NCBI GenBank assembly: GCA_030180075.1
Contig: JASNJN010000093.1
Span: 1-25,371, forward strand
Direction of reading: 5' to 3'
Length of the DNA stretch: 25,371 nucleotides
From: Mikrocytos mackini
Lineage: Eukaryota; Endomyxa; Ascetosporea; Mikrocytida; Mikrocytiidae
The notes beneath the pieces are model-generated. The model worked only from the letters and a program-made list of their open reading frames with translations, did no database searches and was not told the DNA's origin. Within the stretch, counting starts at the first letter, position 1. Every line of letters begins with the position of its first letter. Below, in pieces: positions 1-9,095 of this stretch. The position numbers and the translations under genes are program-made.

Positions 1-155
1 AACTGCTTTTTTTCACTTTGGTTTTACCAGAAGTGATTTTATTAACACAAATCCAAGAACAGGCATTTCTAAACAAAGAAAATCAACTAATACCAGGTAG
101 TATTTTCTATTAAAGATTTTAACGAAAGCATTAAATTACAAAAGACTAAAATTGT
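1..155. other. Flanking A+T-rich sequence without a recognisable feature
   Basis: I see no coding potential or repeat structure here. Similarity between the two arms of the large inverted repeat fades out at about position 156, so this is the outer flank of the left MULE copy. Confidence 0.5.
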
Positions 156-2778
156 GAAATGAAATCAGGATATTGTAGTATCTTATGTTGTGCACAATTT
201 TTTCCGCATGTTAATTATATATTATGAATATGAGACTCTTTATATGTTATGTTAAAATAAAATGTTTAAACAACGAATAATAATAATAATTCTTTATATA
301 ATTAGTTAAAAGCATAGAACAATAAACCGGTATCCCCAAACACTTCATATGCCAATTCATAAATGTGATCGCATCGTTTGGATTTGAAGTAATCCTGGCA
401 TGTGCACCAATAATCATTCCATCCTTTGCTCGAATTCAGTTTCTTTCCAATGAGAGTAACCTTTAATAAAGCCTTGTATTCATTAAAATCCTCAAAGCGG
501 CTATTATTACTTATTAATAAGGATTTGATACGGTCCCTAGACAATCCTTCATCTATGAGAATATAGGAGTTATAGAAGCTTGTGGATTCATTTTCGCTCT
601 CTGTTCTATCGTCACCATAGGTTGGGTGGTTTACGAGGTAAAGGCAATAATCCCCATGGTCCCCGAGAATATCAAAAGTGTGTGAGGCCATTTTATCTTC
701 TTTCTTTGTGTAGACAAGTTCGTCACCATGTATTTGGCTGTTTGCATGTTGGTAGCTTTCTTTTACTACGTTTTCAAGTCGTCTAAGTGTCTCGGGAAGT
801 CCAATTTTGTTTTTATTTAGATGGTTCCGTTTTAGGTGGCTGTTGTACCCTTCAACGTAATTGTTGGAAGAGCTTATATGATTGTTGGCTCCTCTACACC
901 AATTGTCATTTTTATCCACATAGTTACTCACAAATGCCCGTAAAAACTCATTATAGATCGGAAAATTTCCGTAAATCCTGATGAACGCTTTAATCGCCTT
1001 TTCAAAAATTATTTTTGAAAACGACTTTTGAAGCTGAATGATATCGAATTTAATATTGGCGTTTTGTCTTTGTTCTCTTTTGGGTAAAAACTTAAAAATT
1101 GCCCTTATAGAGTGGAACCAGCAATTAAGCCGAGTTGTTTGTGATAACGAAGTGGACAATGCGGAAGTAATAGCGGCTGAATTATCTGCCATTGCAAAGG
1201 AAGGTGAGAAATTTAAATTGCGCTTAGTCTGTAACCATCTATTCAACCCACTAAATACGGCTGTCAACATATCTGCCGATTCTGAGCGCGCGATAGTTAA
1301 AGATACTAGTCTGAAGCGACTTATTGGACAGATATATCCCAGAACGACCAATATTAGATTGTAAGAGCAAAATTTAAATGTCGAATCAAGCGCAATGGGC
1401 AAATCTTCGGGAAGTCTTTGGAGTAGATGTTCAGAAGAAAGTTGTATGTGGAATGCCTCTCCGTTTGTTTCGTAGGAAATTGGAAACATAGAATGAGTGT
1501 CTGTCGGTTTGTAGCTGTTAATTAAATTTCTAATTTCATCCTTGGTCAACTTTGTAGGGTCTGTGTTTTTCTTGATCTGAGCTTGTAATTTGTGTACGAA
1601 TGAATAAACAAAGTTGTGGTTGGGATAATGTTTACGATATTGCTGAGCCAGGGTATTGAGCCCTGGCCCATTTTCAGAAATTAAATATTGTTTTGCCATA
1701 GCTTTAAACAGATATTTGGGATAATCTAGATGTGTTTGACATGTGAGTGCGTGTGTCGAGGAACATATGAGTGAATAATGGTCTTGGTCTAATTTCCTCG
1801 TCAGGTTGCACTTAAATGGGCATCCTATTTTCTTGTAGCTGCGGCAATAAAACCTAAAACTACGAATGTTTCTACCATTCGTCACTTCTTTTAACCCCAT
1901 AAAAATCCCAACTAATCCTAACATTTCAGTTTCATCAACAAGCGAAAAATAAATTGGTTTGTCGAGAATGTTACTAACAAAGTTATAAGAAATACTTGGC
2001 ATAACATACCTGTTTATATTTCGGTATATTGCCAACCTTCTGGTATGGTCACTGGATAAAATAAGTTCGACCGCAGTTTGTAGATCTTTTATCTCAGGGT
2101 CGTTTAATGCTTTGCTTTCTATTAGTCTCTCCCTATAAGAATTAGAAAATGTAAACTTGTTTTCCATAATTATTTTTAATATATACAAAATATAATTAGT
2201 TATTATTTCCATAGCAAATAAAAACATTCAATACTATTAATGATGTTATTATTGGCAACTTTATCTAGCAAACTTAACTCATTAAATAATTTAAAATTTT
2301 AAATAAAAAATATGAATCATCAAGCTTCCCTTTATATCCTATAAAACACGGTTTGCGTTATAATTTGGTTTTGGATACATACATAGGTTTTATAACAATT
2401 TAAACTATAGTCTTAAAATTTATATTGTAACGTCCGGCATTATAACCAAAAATCCTTCATAACAACCATCGCACACTTTAAACTATGTTATAAAATGGTT
2501 TCAATATTTTAATAAAGAATATGAATTTTTAGATCAAAATAACAACATTTAACAAAAACAATAATAAATAAAAGTGATGTGATGATAAGTTCAGGATTTA
2601 TGCAAAGTTTCAGGGAAAATGAATTACATAAGAAATTTTGTTAAAATTTCAGGAAAAGTGTAAAAAAATCAGGTCAAATGAAGTTGAGTCATTTAAAATG
2701 TTATGATTTCGCATTTTTAAATTATTACCAAATTTAAGTTAAAAAGAATTCACATAAGTAATAACAAATAAGATTTAT
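156..2778 (-). mobile_element. MULE (Mutator-like) DNA transposon, left copy
   Basis: This arm holds one intact Mutator-type transposase ORF plus about 550-600 bp of 5' sequence toward the centre. TCAGG motifs recur in that 5' sequence (about 2591, 2609, 2649 and 2669) and once at the outer end (165). Repeated subterminal motifs of this kind are often transposase-binding sites; that role is inferred. Exact element termini and a 9-bp target duplication could not be fixed, because both arms are embedded in the larger inverted repeat. Confidence 0.75.
302..2167 (-). CDS. MULE transposase with SWIM zinc finger, left copy
   Basis: This is a 621-aa transposase counted from the MENKFTF start shared with the right copy; the reading frame continues in frame for 20 more residues to an ATG at 2227. 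That extension is not conserved in the right copy, where the matching region is frame-shifted, so the inner start is preferred. A Cys/His-rich N-terminal region (about residues 105-145, FLYWCH/FAR1-like) precedes the catalytic domain. Catalytic-type motifs are ALDSTF (D261), FAMADNS (D328), CWFH (349-352) and NNYVEG (E439), matching the DDE layout of MULE transposases. The C-terminal SWIM finger is CxC-x8-CxH (C588, C590, C599, H601). All key residues are present, so the protein looks catalytically intact. It presumably cuts and pastes its own element in the nucleus. Confidence 0.9.
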   Translation of the reverse strand: MENKFTFSNSYRERLIESKALNDPEIKDLQTAVELILSSDHTRRLAIYRNINRYVMPSISYNFVSNILDKPIYFSLVDETEMLGLVGIFMGLKEVTNGRNIRSFRFYCRSYKKIGCPFKCNLTRKLDQDHYSLICSSTHALTCQTHLDYPKYLFKAMAKQYLISENGPGLNTLAQQYRKHYPNHNFVYSFVHKLQAQIKKNTDPTKLTKDEIRNLINSYKPTDTHSMFPISYETNGEAFHIQLSSEHLLQRLPEDLPIALDSTFKFCSYNLILVVLGYICPISRFRLVSLTIARSESADMLTAVFSGLNRWLQTKRNLNFSPSFAMADNSAAITSALSTSLSQTTRLNCWFHSIRAIFKFLPKREQRQNANIKFDIIQLQKSFSKIIFEKAIKAFIRIYGNFPIYNEFLRAFVSNYVDKNDNWCRGANNHISSSNNYVEGYNSHLKRNHLNKNKIGLPETLRRLENVVKESYQHANSQIHGDELVYTKKEDKMASHTFDILGDHGDYCLYLVNHPTYGDDRTESENESTSFYNSYILIDEGLSRDRIKSLLISNNSRFEDFNEYKALLKVTLIGKKLNSSKGWNDYWCTCQDYFKSKRCDHIYELAYEVFGDTGLLFYAFN

Positions 2779-2876
2779 NNATATTAAAACTGCATTTCCA
2801 GCCATTTGCATAATCACCACTGCCAAATATCGATTTCCTATAAAGTCTAGAAGAAAGCATGCCGTATTAATAATGG
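2779..2876. other. Unique spacer at the centre of the inverted repeat
   Basis: About 98 bp separate the two arms. The spacer starts with two ambiguous bases (2779-2780) and shows no palindrome, coding frame or similarity to either arm. The Ns suggest the assembly was uncertain exactly at the arm/spacer boundary. Confidence 0.6.
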
Positions 2877-5501
2877 ATAAATCTTATTTGTTATTACTTA
2901 TGTGAATTCTTTTTAACTTAAATTTGGTAATAATTTAAAAATGCGAAATCATAACATTTTAAATGACTCAACTTCATTTGACCTGATTTTTTTACACTTT
3001 TCCTGAAATTTTAACAAAATTTCTTATGTAATTCATTTTCCCTGAAACTTTGCATAAATCCTGAACTTATCATCACATCACTTTTATTTATTATTGTTTT
3101 TGTTAAATGTTGTTATTTTGATCTAAAAATTCATATTCTTTATTAAAATATTGAAACCATTTTATAACATAGTTTAAAGTGTGCGATGGTTGTTATGAAG
3201 GATTTTTGGTTATAATGCCGGACGTTACAATATAAATTTTAAAACTATAGTTTAAATTGTTATAAAACCTATGTATGTATCCAAAACCAAATTATAACGC
3301 AAACCGTGTTTTATAGGATATAAAGGGAAGCTTGATGATTCATATTTTTTATTTAAAATTTTAAATTATTTAATGAGTTAAGTTTGCTAGATAAAGTTGC
3401 CAAGAATATTATCATTAATAGTATTGGATATTTTTTATTGGCTATGAAAATAATAACTAGTTATATTCTTTTATATTTTAAAAATAATTATGGAAAACAA
3501 GTTTACATTTTCTAATTCTTATAGGGAGAGACTAATAGAAAGCAAAGCATTAAACGACCCTGAGATAAAAGATCTACAAACTGCGGTCGAACTTATTTTA
3601 TCCAGTGACCATACCAGAAGGTTGGCAATATACCGAAATATAAACAGGTATGTTATGCCAAGTATTTCCTATAACTTTGTTAGTAACATTCTCGACAAAC
3701 CAATTTATTTTTCGCTTGTTGATGAAACTGAAATGTTAGGATTAGTTGGGATTTTTATGGGGTTAAAAGAAGTGACGAATGGTAGAAACATTCGTAGTTT
3801 TAGGTTTTATTGCCGCAACTACAAGAAAATAGGATGCCCATTTAAGTGCAACCTGACGAGGAAATTAGACCAAGACCATTATTCACTCATATGCTCCTCG
3901 ACACACGCACTCACATGTCAAACACATCTAGATTATCCCAAATATATGTTTAAAGCTATGGCAAAACAATATTTAATTTCTGAAAATGGGCCAGGGCTCA
4001 ATACCCTGGCTCAGCAATATCGTAAACATTATCCCAACCACAACTTTGTTTATTCATTCGTACACAGATTACAAGCTCAGATCAAGAAAAACACAGACCC
4101 TACAAAGTTGACCGAGGATGAAATTAGAAATTTAATTAACCGCTGCAAACCGACAGAAACTCATTCTATGTTTCCAATTTCCTACGAAACAAACGGAGAG
4201 GCATTCCACATACAACTTTCTTCTGAACATCTACTCCAAAGACTTCCCGAAGATTCACCCATTGCGCTTGATTCGACATTTAAATTTTGCTCTTACAATC
4301 TAATATTGGTCGTTCTGGGATATATCTGTCCAATAAGTCGTTTCAGACTAGTATCTTTAACTATCGCGCGCTCAGAATCGGCAGATGTGTTGATAGCCGT
4401 ATTTAGTGGGTTGAATAGATGGTTACAGACTAAGCGCAATTTAAATTTCTCGCGTTCCTTTGCAATGGCAGATAATTCAGCCGCTATTACTTCCGCATTG
4501 TCCACTTCGTTATCACAAACAACTCGGCTTAATTGCTGGTTCCACTCTATAAGGGCAATTTTTAAGTTTTTACCCAAAAGAGAACAAAGACAAAACGCCA
4601 ATATTAAATTCGATATCATTCAGCTTCAAAAGTCGTTTTCAAAAATAATTTTTGAAAAGGCGATTAAAGCGTTCATCAGGATTTACGGAAATTTTCCGAT
4701 CTATAATGAGTTTTTACGGGCATTTGTGAGTAACTATGTGGATAAAAATGACAATTGGTGTAGAGGAGCCAACAATCATATAAGCTCTTCCAACAATTAC
4801 GTTGAAGGGTACAACAGCCACCTAAAACGGAACCATCTAAATAAAAACAAAATTGGACTTCCCGAGACACTTAGACGACTTGAAAACGTAGTAAAAGAAA
4901 GCTACCAACGTGCAAACAGCCAAATACATGGTGACGAACTTGTCTACACAAAGAAAGAAGATAAAATGGCCTCACACACTTTTGATATTCTCGGGGACCA
5001 TGGGGATTATTGCCTTTACCTCGTAAACCACCCAACCTATGGTGACGATAGAACAGAGAGCGAAAATGAATCCACAAGCTTCTATAACTCCTATATTCTC
5101 ACAGATGAAGGATTGTCTAGGGACCGTATCAAATCTTTATTAATAAGTAATAATAGCCGCTTTGAGGATTTTAATGAATACAAGGCTTTATTAAAGGTTA
5201 CTCTCATTGGAAAGAAACTGAATTCGAGCAAAGGATGGAATGATTATTGGTGCACATGCCAGGATTACTTCAAATCCAAACGATGCGGTCACATTTATGA
5301 ATTGGCATATGAAGTGTTTGGGGATACCGGTTTATTGTTCTATGCTTTTAACTAATTATATAAAGAATTATTATTATTATTCGTTGTTTAAACATTTTAT
5401 TTTAACATAACATATAAAGAGTCTCATATTCATAATATATAATTAACATGCGGAAAAAATTGTGCACAACATAAGATACTACAATATCCTGATTTAATTT
5501 C
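2877..5501 (+). mobile_element. MULE (Mutator-like) DNA transposon, right copy
   Basis: This is the mirror-image partner of the left copy. The upstream region 2960-3075 carries several CCTGA-type motifs (CCTGATTTTT, CCTGAAATTTT, CCTGAAACTTT, CCTGAACTTA) about 20-40 bp apart. A similar CCTGAAATTCTT...CTGATTTTTT pair forms the end of the small element at 23578-23941, which links that MITE to this family. Precise termini are unresolved. Confidence 0.75.
3490..5355 (+). CDS. MULE transposase with SWIM zinc finger, right copy
   Basis: This 621-aa ORF begins MENKFTF and ends LLFYAFN, like the left copy, with about a dozen amino-acid differences (for example N110 for S, R219 for Y, G600 for D). The Cys/His-rich N-terminus, the DDE-type acidic residues D261, D328 and E439, the CWFH motif and the CxC...CxH SWIM finger are all retained. 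The lack of stops or frameshifts in either copy implies recent duplication or transposition. Upstream of the ATG the equivalent of the left-copy N-terminal extension contains a stop (TAG), which supports this start. Confidence 0.9.
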   Translation: MENKFTFSNSYRERLIESKALNDPEIKDLQTAVELILSSDHTRRLAIYRNINRYVMPSISYNFVSNILDKPIYFSLVDETEMLGLVGIFMGLKEVTNGRNIRSFRFYCRNYKKIGCPFKCNLTRKLDQDHYSLICSSTHALTCQTHLDYPKYMFKAMAKQYLISENGPGLNTLAQQYRKHYPNHNFVYSFVHRLQAQIKKNTDPTKLTEDEIRNLINRCKPTETHSMFPISYETNGEAFHIQLSSEHLLQRLPEDSPIALDSTFKFCSYNLILVVLGYICPISRFRLVSLTIARSESADVLIAVFSGLNRWLQTKRNLNFSRSFAMADNSAAITSALSTSLSQTTRLNCWFHSIRAIFKFLPKREQRQNANIKFDIIQLQKSFSKIIFEKAIKAFIRIYGNFPIYNEFLRAFVSNYVDKNDNWCRGANNHISSSNNYVEGYNSHLKRNHLNKNKIGLPETLRRLENVVKESYQRANSQIHGDELVYTKKEDKMASHTFDILGDHGDYCLYLVNHPTYGDDRTESENESTSFYNSYILTDEGLSRDRIKSLLISNNSRFEDFNEYKALLKVTLIGKKLNSSKGWNDYWCTCQDYFKSKRCGHIYELAYEVFGDTGLLFYAFN

Positions 5502-5931
5502 GTTTTATCCTCAACCGCACACTTTTTTCAGGAAAATGTGGACATTTTTAAAATCAAACAAAGGTGGTAACATGTTTGTTTCAATGTTTTATTGGTCAAA
5601 AAACGTTTTCCGGATCTTTTGGAGGCTGTTTTTCGAAAAATGGGTGAAAAAAAAAATTATTTACAAAATATGGGATTAACCTTTTTGACCACCCAAAGCA
5701 CGTGAAAACGGTTCTAATCGTGTTTTTAGCTTCAAATAAGACGTTTTTAATAGTTTAAAAAAGTGTGCTTTTGAAGAGAATCGATCCTTAGTTACCTTTC
5801 TCAAAAATAAAATAAAAATCAAGCTAAAATCGTAATTATTCCATGAAAACGACAGCCACGCTTGAATAAACTCAAAATAAACCCATACAAATAATTTATT
5901 TTTAGCAAGTTTGTATCAGATTTATTCCGAA
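5502..5931. other. Intergenic region with a weak inverted repeat
   Basis: No gene is visible. GCACACTTTTTT at 5515-5526 is a perfect inverted match to AAAAAAGTGTGC at 5757-5768 and could bound a ~254-bp MITE, but I find no target duplication. The upstream sequence conserved before array copies 2-4 (TATA-like motif and downstream block) is mostly missing ahead of copy 1. Similarity starts only near 5920. Confidence 0.4.
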
Positions 5932-5946
5932 ATGCCGCATTTTTAA
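5932..5946 (+). promoter_or_regulatory. Upstream micro-ORF (4 codons) before array copy 1
   Basis: ATG CCG CAT TTT TAA reads MPHF-stop and ends 11 nt before the main ATG at 5958. Equivalent four-codon frames precede copies 2 and 4, with the third codon varying (H, K, E). This conservation across otherwise drifting 5' sequence suggests a translational-control uORF, though simple shared ancestry is the alternative. Confidence 0.45.
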
Positions 5947-5957
5947 AAAATTATTTC

Positions 5958-7400
5958 ATGTCAAACCACGAACTACTAGATTACACAGGGGAAGTTATTT
6001 ACTTACCTATCAAGATACCCGGGCAAACAGACACTAGGTTAGTTAGAATGGGTGAATCAAGTCTTGATGTCTTTAGTTATGAAATATCCCCAAAACTCCT
6101 TTCTACAACAACGGTCAAGTTAAATTTTAATGACGTATATCGTTTTTTCTTCGATTATGATGTAGACTTAGGCGGCGTCCCACTCATCGAGGTCTATAAT
6201 GATGAAACCTATGGAGAGTATACTGTAGAATTTAAAATTTTCAAAATTGTGAATGGAAATGCGATTATCACAGAACTAGAGGCAGATCAAAACCTCCCAG
6301 AATATATCGAAGGCATAGGAGATACGGACCACTTCAAGGTTGCTCCGAACAAAATTTTAGTCTCACATTCATGTCATGAACTTGACGTAAGGATATAAAA
6401 CAGACACTGAGAATTAGTTATGACGTAATTAATAAAATGGGACTCATAATTAATTATTGTTTATAAAATAACATTCAAAATATCATGAAAAATTATAATA
6501 ATTATCAAAGTCGTAATACATCCTATAATAATAGATCAAACGCCTACACTAGCAGTAACAATAAACATAAGCCTAGAGGTAATCTAAATAGGTCGATTTA
6601 CAATAATATTATATTAAACGGACTGACTCCCTATCAGTACGTCAAACTCATATCATTTTCCTACAAAAAGCCCACTCAGATTGTCTTCTACAAGAGAATA
6701 TACACCAGTAGACAACGTCGACCAAATGTTCCCCACTAATGACAAGAATGTTTTCTGTGGATTTGGCCAGATGGGCGGAAGAAGATCTGTATTTTTCTTC
6801 TACAACATTAAAACTGACGAAGTTGTTGACTATTTAAAAGTTAACGGAAAAGAATACTCAGAAGTAGAATTTTTTACTACAGGCTTTGATTGCAGGGAGG
6901 TAATTCAGGACTTAGAAGACAAGCATACTTTTAAAGTTTTTACACTAGAGTACGTATTTGAAGTTAAACTAGAAGAATTGACAAAGAAACTACTTTGGAC
7001 TAAGGATGTACAAAGAAGAAGAGAATTATCAAAATTCACAATTACAATGTTTGATAAAGAGTACGAGTGGGACATAGAAGACGAAAACCCAAAAGAAAAA
7101 GATGGCGATATGTTAGGCAAACTTCCGCATCGCTACGGTGGCAATATGGGATATACGTTTGATGAAAGAACCTTAAAAATAACAGAAAGTGATTATTTGT
7201 TTTGGGATACTAAAATGAACTTTTTCCACTTTAACAATGTAACGAATAAATATAATGTGGTGAAAAAAGAGTTGTTTAAAGGAATGGGAATGTGTTTTGC
7301 TAAAGAAGTATCCAGAGATGAGAAGGAAATTCTATATGTAGTAGAAGGATACAAGAGCCCAAATGAATATTTAATAGTAAATAGACATAACATAGGATGA
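5958..7400 (+). pseudogene. Tandem family copy 1, disrupted by an insertion and a 2-bp deletion
   Basis: This is a copy of an unrecognised family whose intact members are ~390 aa. The N-terminal part (5958-6380) begins MSNHELLDYTGEV and runs to the conserved APNKILVSH segment, then meets a 264-bp insertion (6382-6645) that brings a stop at 6396. Family sequence resumes at 6646 (LISFSY) but lacks two bases near 6660-6667 relative to copy 3 (TACAAAAAGCCC versus TACACAAAAAGCCC), which shifts the frame again. From about 6681 the proper family frame is open to the TGA at 7398-7400, with no ATG until 6726. The tract 6690-6920 is identical to copy 3. It is probably a pseudogene; function of the family unknown. 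Confidence 0.75.
6382..6645 (+). mobile_element. 264-bp TIR-bounded insertion in array copy 1
   Basis: Comparison with copies 2-4 (GAACTCATATC) shows extra DNA here. It begins TTGACGTAAGGATA and ends with the inverted counterpart of TTGACGTACTGATA (12 of 14 positions match), so it has terminal inverted repeats, with a possible 2-bp AC duplication. Inside are a TATA-like TTTATAAAA (about 6460) and an ATG at 6485 opening an N/S/Y-rich frame (MKNYNNYQSRNTSYNN...) that runs into the family frame at LISFSY before the 2-bp deletion shifts it to a stop at 6739. The ends also contain GTAAGG (6387) and CAG (6635-6637), which could act as splice sites. Confidence 0.6.
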
Positions 7401-7488
7401 CGGAGATAATAATTAAGAAAAAACTAATAATTAATTCAAGTAATTAGCTCGTAAATCCCGGGTTCTCATATACGATGCTTTGATTTCT
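7401..7488. other. Spacer between array copies 1 and 2
   Basis: A short A+T-rich spacer. It is much shorter than the ~300-bp spacers between copies 2-3 and 3-4, so the repeat unit lost sequence here. Confidence 0.5.
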
Positions 7489-7560
7489 TTTATAAACACA
7501 ATAATTCGTATTGTACGGCTTAATCTTTAAATTTATCAACTCCGAATGCCGAAATTTTGA
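7489..7560 (+). promoter_or_regulatory. Conserved promoter/5' leader and micro-ORF of array copy 2
   Basis: TTTATAAACACA lies about 80 bp before the ATG and is followed by a block ending ATTTATCAACTCCGAATGCC that is repeated before copies 3 and 4. TATAAA is the likely core promoter. The leader contains ATG CCG AAA TTT TGA (7546-7560), a four-codon uORF ending 12 nt before the main start. Promoter function is inferred from position and conservation among paralogs. Confidence 0.5.
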
Positions 7561-7572
7561 AAAAATTATTTC

Positions 7573-9095
7573 ATGTCAAATCACGAACTACTAGATTATA
7601 CAGGGAAAGTTATTTACTTACCTATGAAGATACCAGGGCAAACAGACAAGAAACTAGTTAGAATGAGTGAATCAAGTCTTGATGTCTTTAGTTATGAAAT
7701 ATCCCCAAAACAAAAATGTATTATTTATAGGAATTATTCCACCCTTAAAAAAAGGTTATTTTGAACTAATTTTTAGGGCATTGTGTTTGTTAGATCATGA
7801 AAACGATCATAGTTAGGGTTTTTTGGGGGAGAAATTTTGAAGGGGGCGCAAGGGTCCCCCCTTCAAAATTTAAAACCAAAAAAAAAAGAAAAACACCAAA
7901 AATTTTAAAAACGCCATATTTTTACCCAAATCCTATCTCAGGGTTTTATCTTCAAAAATTAAACATATTTTGTACAATAATTTGATTTTTTAACCCTTAT
8001 TTAAAGTCACCAAAATTCCTATAAATAATAACTACTCCCAAAACACCTTTCTACAACAACGGTTAAGTTAAATTTTACTTACATATATCGCTTTTTCTTC
8101 GATTATGATGTAGACTTAGGCGGTGTTCCATTCATTAAGATTTATAACCACGAAGACTATGGGGACCATATTTTAGAATTTAAAATTTGCAAAATTGTGG
8201 ATGGGCATGCGATTATCACAGAACTAGAGGCAGAGGAAGACCTCCCAGGATATAACAATGACATGGGAGACACGGGCCACTTCAAAGTTGCTCCAAACAA
8301 AATACTAGTCACCCACCGTCGTGAGGAACTCATATCATTTTGTTACACAAAGAACCCACTCAGGTTGTCTTCTACAAGAGAATATACGCCAGTAAAGAAA
8401 GTCGACCGAATGTTCCCCACGGACGACAGAGACGTGTTCTGCGGGTTTGGTTATGACGGGGGTTGCTCCGATTATAATAATTTTGAATTCTTCTTTTACA
8501 ACATTACAACCAACAAAGTAGTCGACTATTTAGAGATTAATGGAGAGATACATTCTAAAATCGGATTCTCCATTGCTGGCTTTGATTGTTGGGAGATACT
8601 CCAGGATTTAGAAGACAAAAGTACTTTTAAAGTTTTTGCAGGGGAGTATGTGTTTGAAGTTAAACTATGTGAACTTGCAAAAGAATGGGGATGGCTGGAG
8701 GATTTAAAAAGAAGAAGAGAACTACCAAAGTGTGAAATTACAATGTTTGATAAAGAGTACGAATGGAACATAGAAGAGGAAAATTCAAAGCAAACTTACA
8801 GGGATGTTTTAGACAAACTTCCGCATAGCTACGGCGATAATATGGAATATTCGAATATGGATAGGACATTACAAATAACGGAAAGTGATTATTTGTTTTG
8901 GGATAATAAAACGAACTTTTTCCACTTTAACAATGTAACGAATAAATTTAGTGTGGTGGAAAAGAGTTGTTTAATGGAACGCAAGGTTGTATGGTTGATG
9001 AAGTATTTAGAAACGAGGAAGAAATACTATATGTTGTAAAAGAATGGAAAGGCCCAAGTCAATATTTAATAGTAAACAGACACAATATAGAATAA
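7573..9095 (+). pseudogene. Tandem family copy 2, disrupted by a MITE and a frameshift
   Basis: The gene starts MSNHELLDYTGKV and is open to ISPK, where a 325-bp MITE (7712-8036) is inserted. Because of the 8-bp duplication the frame is kept on the far side (PKHLSTTT...), but the insertion carries stops. Family sequence continues open through YLFWDNKTNFFHFNNVTNKFSVV, then a 1-bp deletion near 8959 (GTGGTGGAAAAG versus GTGGTGAAAAAAG) shifts it to an early stop at 9037-9039. The original frame would continue to the TAA at 9093-9095 (ending VNRHNIE). Two independent lesions make this a pseudogene. Its central part (8219-8450) is closest to copy 4. Confidence 0.85.
7712..8036. mobile_element. hAT-like MITE with 8-bp target duplication inside copy 2
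   Basis: The 325-bp insert is flanked by CCCAAAAC at 7704-7711 and 8037-8044, an 8-bp target-site duplication typical of hAT elements. Its ends share a perfect 17-bp inverted repeat, TATTATTTATAGGAATT. An internal 15-bp stem (AAATTTTGAAGGGGG at 7832-7846 with its complement at 7857-7871) gives an unusually G/C-rich hairpin in this A+T-rich region. No transposase is encoded, so it is non-autonomous. The precise pre-insertion sequence is visible in copies 1, 3 and 4. Confidence 0.88.

Larger units (their letters stand above)
156..5501. repeat. Large inverted repeat made of two outward-facing MULE copies
   Basis: The left arm (156-2778) and right arm (2877-5501) are reverse complements of each other with scattered substitutions and a 2-bp length difference. 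The outer ends share GAAATNAAATCAGGATATTG (156 onward, and reversed ending at 5501); the inner ends share ATAAATCTTATTTGTTATTA. The ~98-bp spacer (2779-2876) begins with two Ns and is not repeated. Each arm carries one complete transposase ORF, 5' end toward the centre. The arms differ at roughly a dozen codons over 621, so this is not a simple assembly copy of one arm, though the Ns at the inner edge leave a mis-join possible. Confidence 0.9.

Noticed and set aside
580-1364. Three + strand ORFs of 64-108 codons
   Set aside because: They lie antisense to the left MULE transposase and are mirrored exactly at 4293-5077 opposite the right copy; they are shadows of the transposase codons.
7797-7985. 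62-codon + strand ORF
   Set aside because: It lies entirely inside the hAT-like MITE and spans its hairpin.
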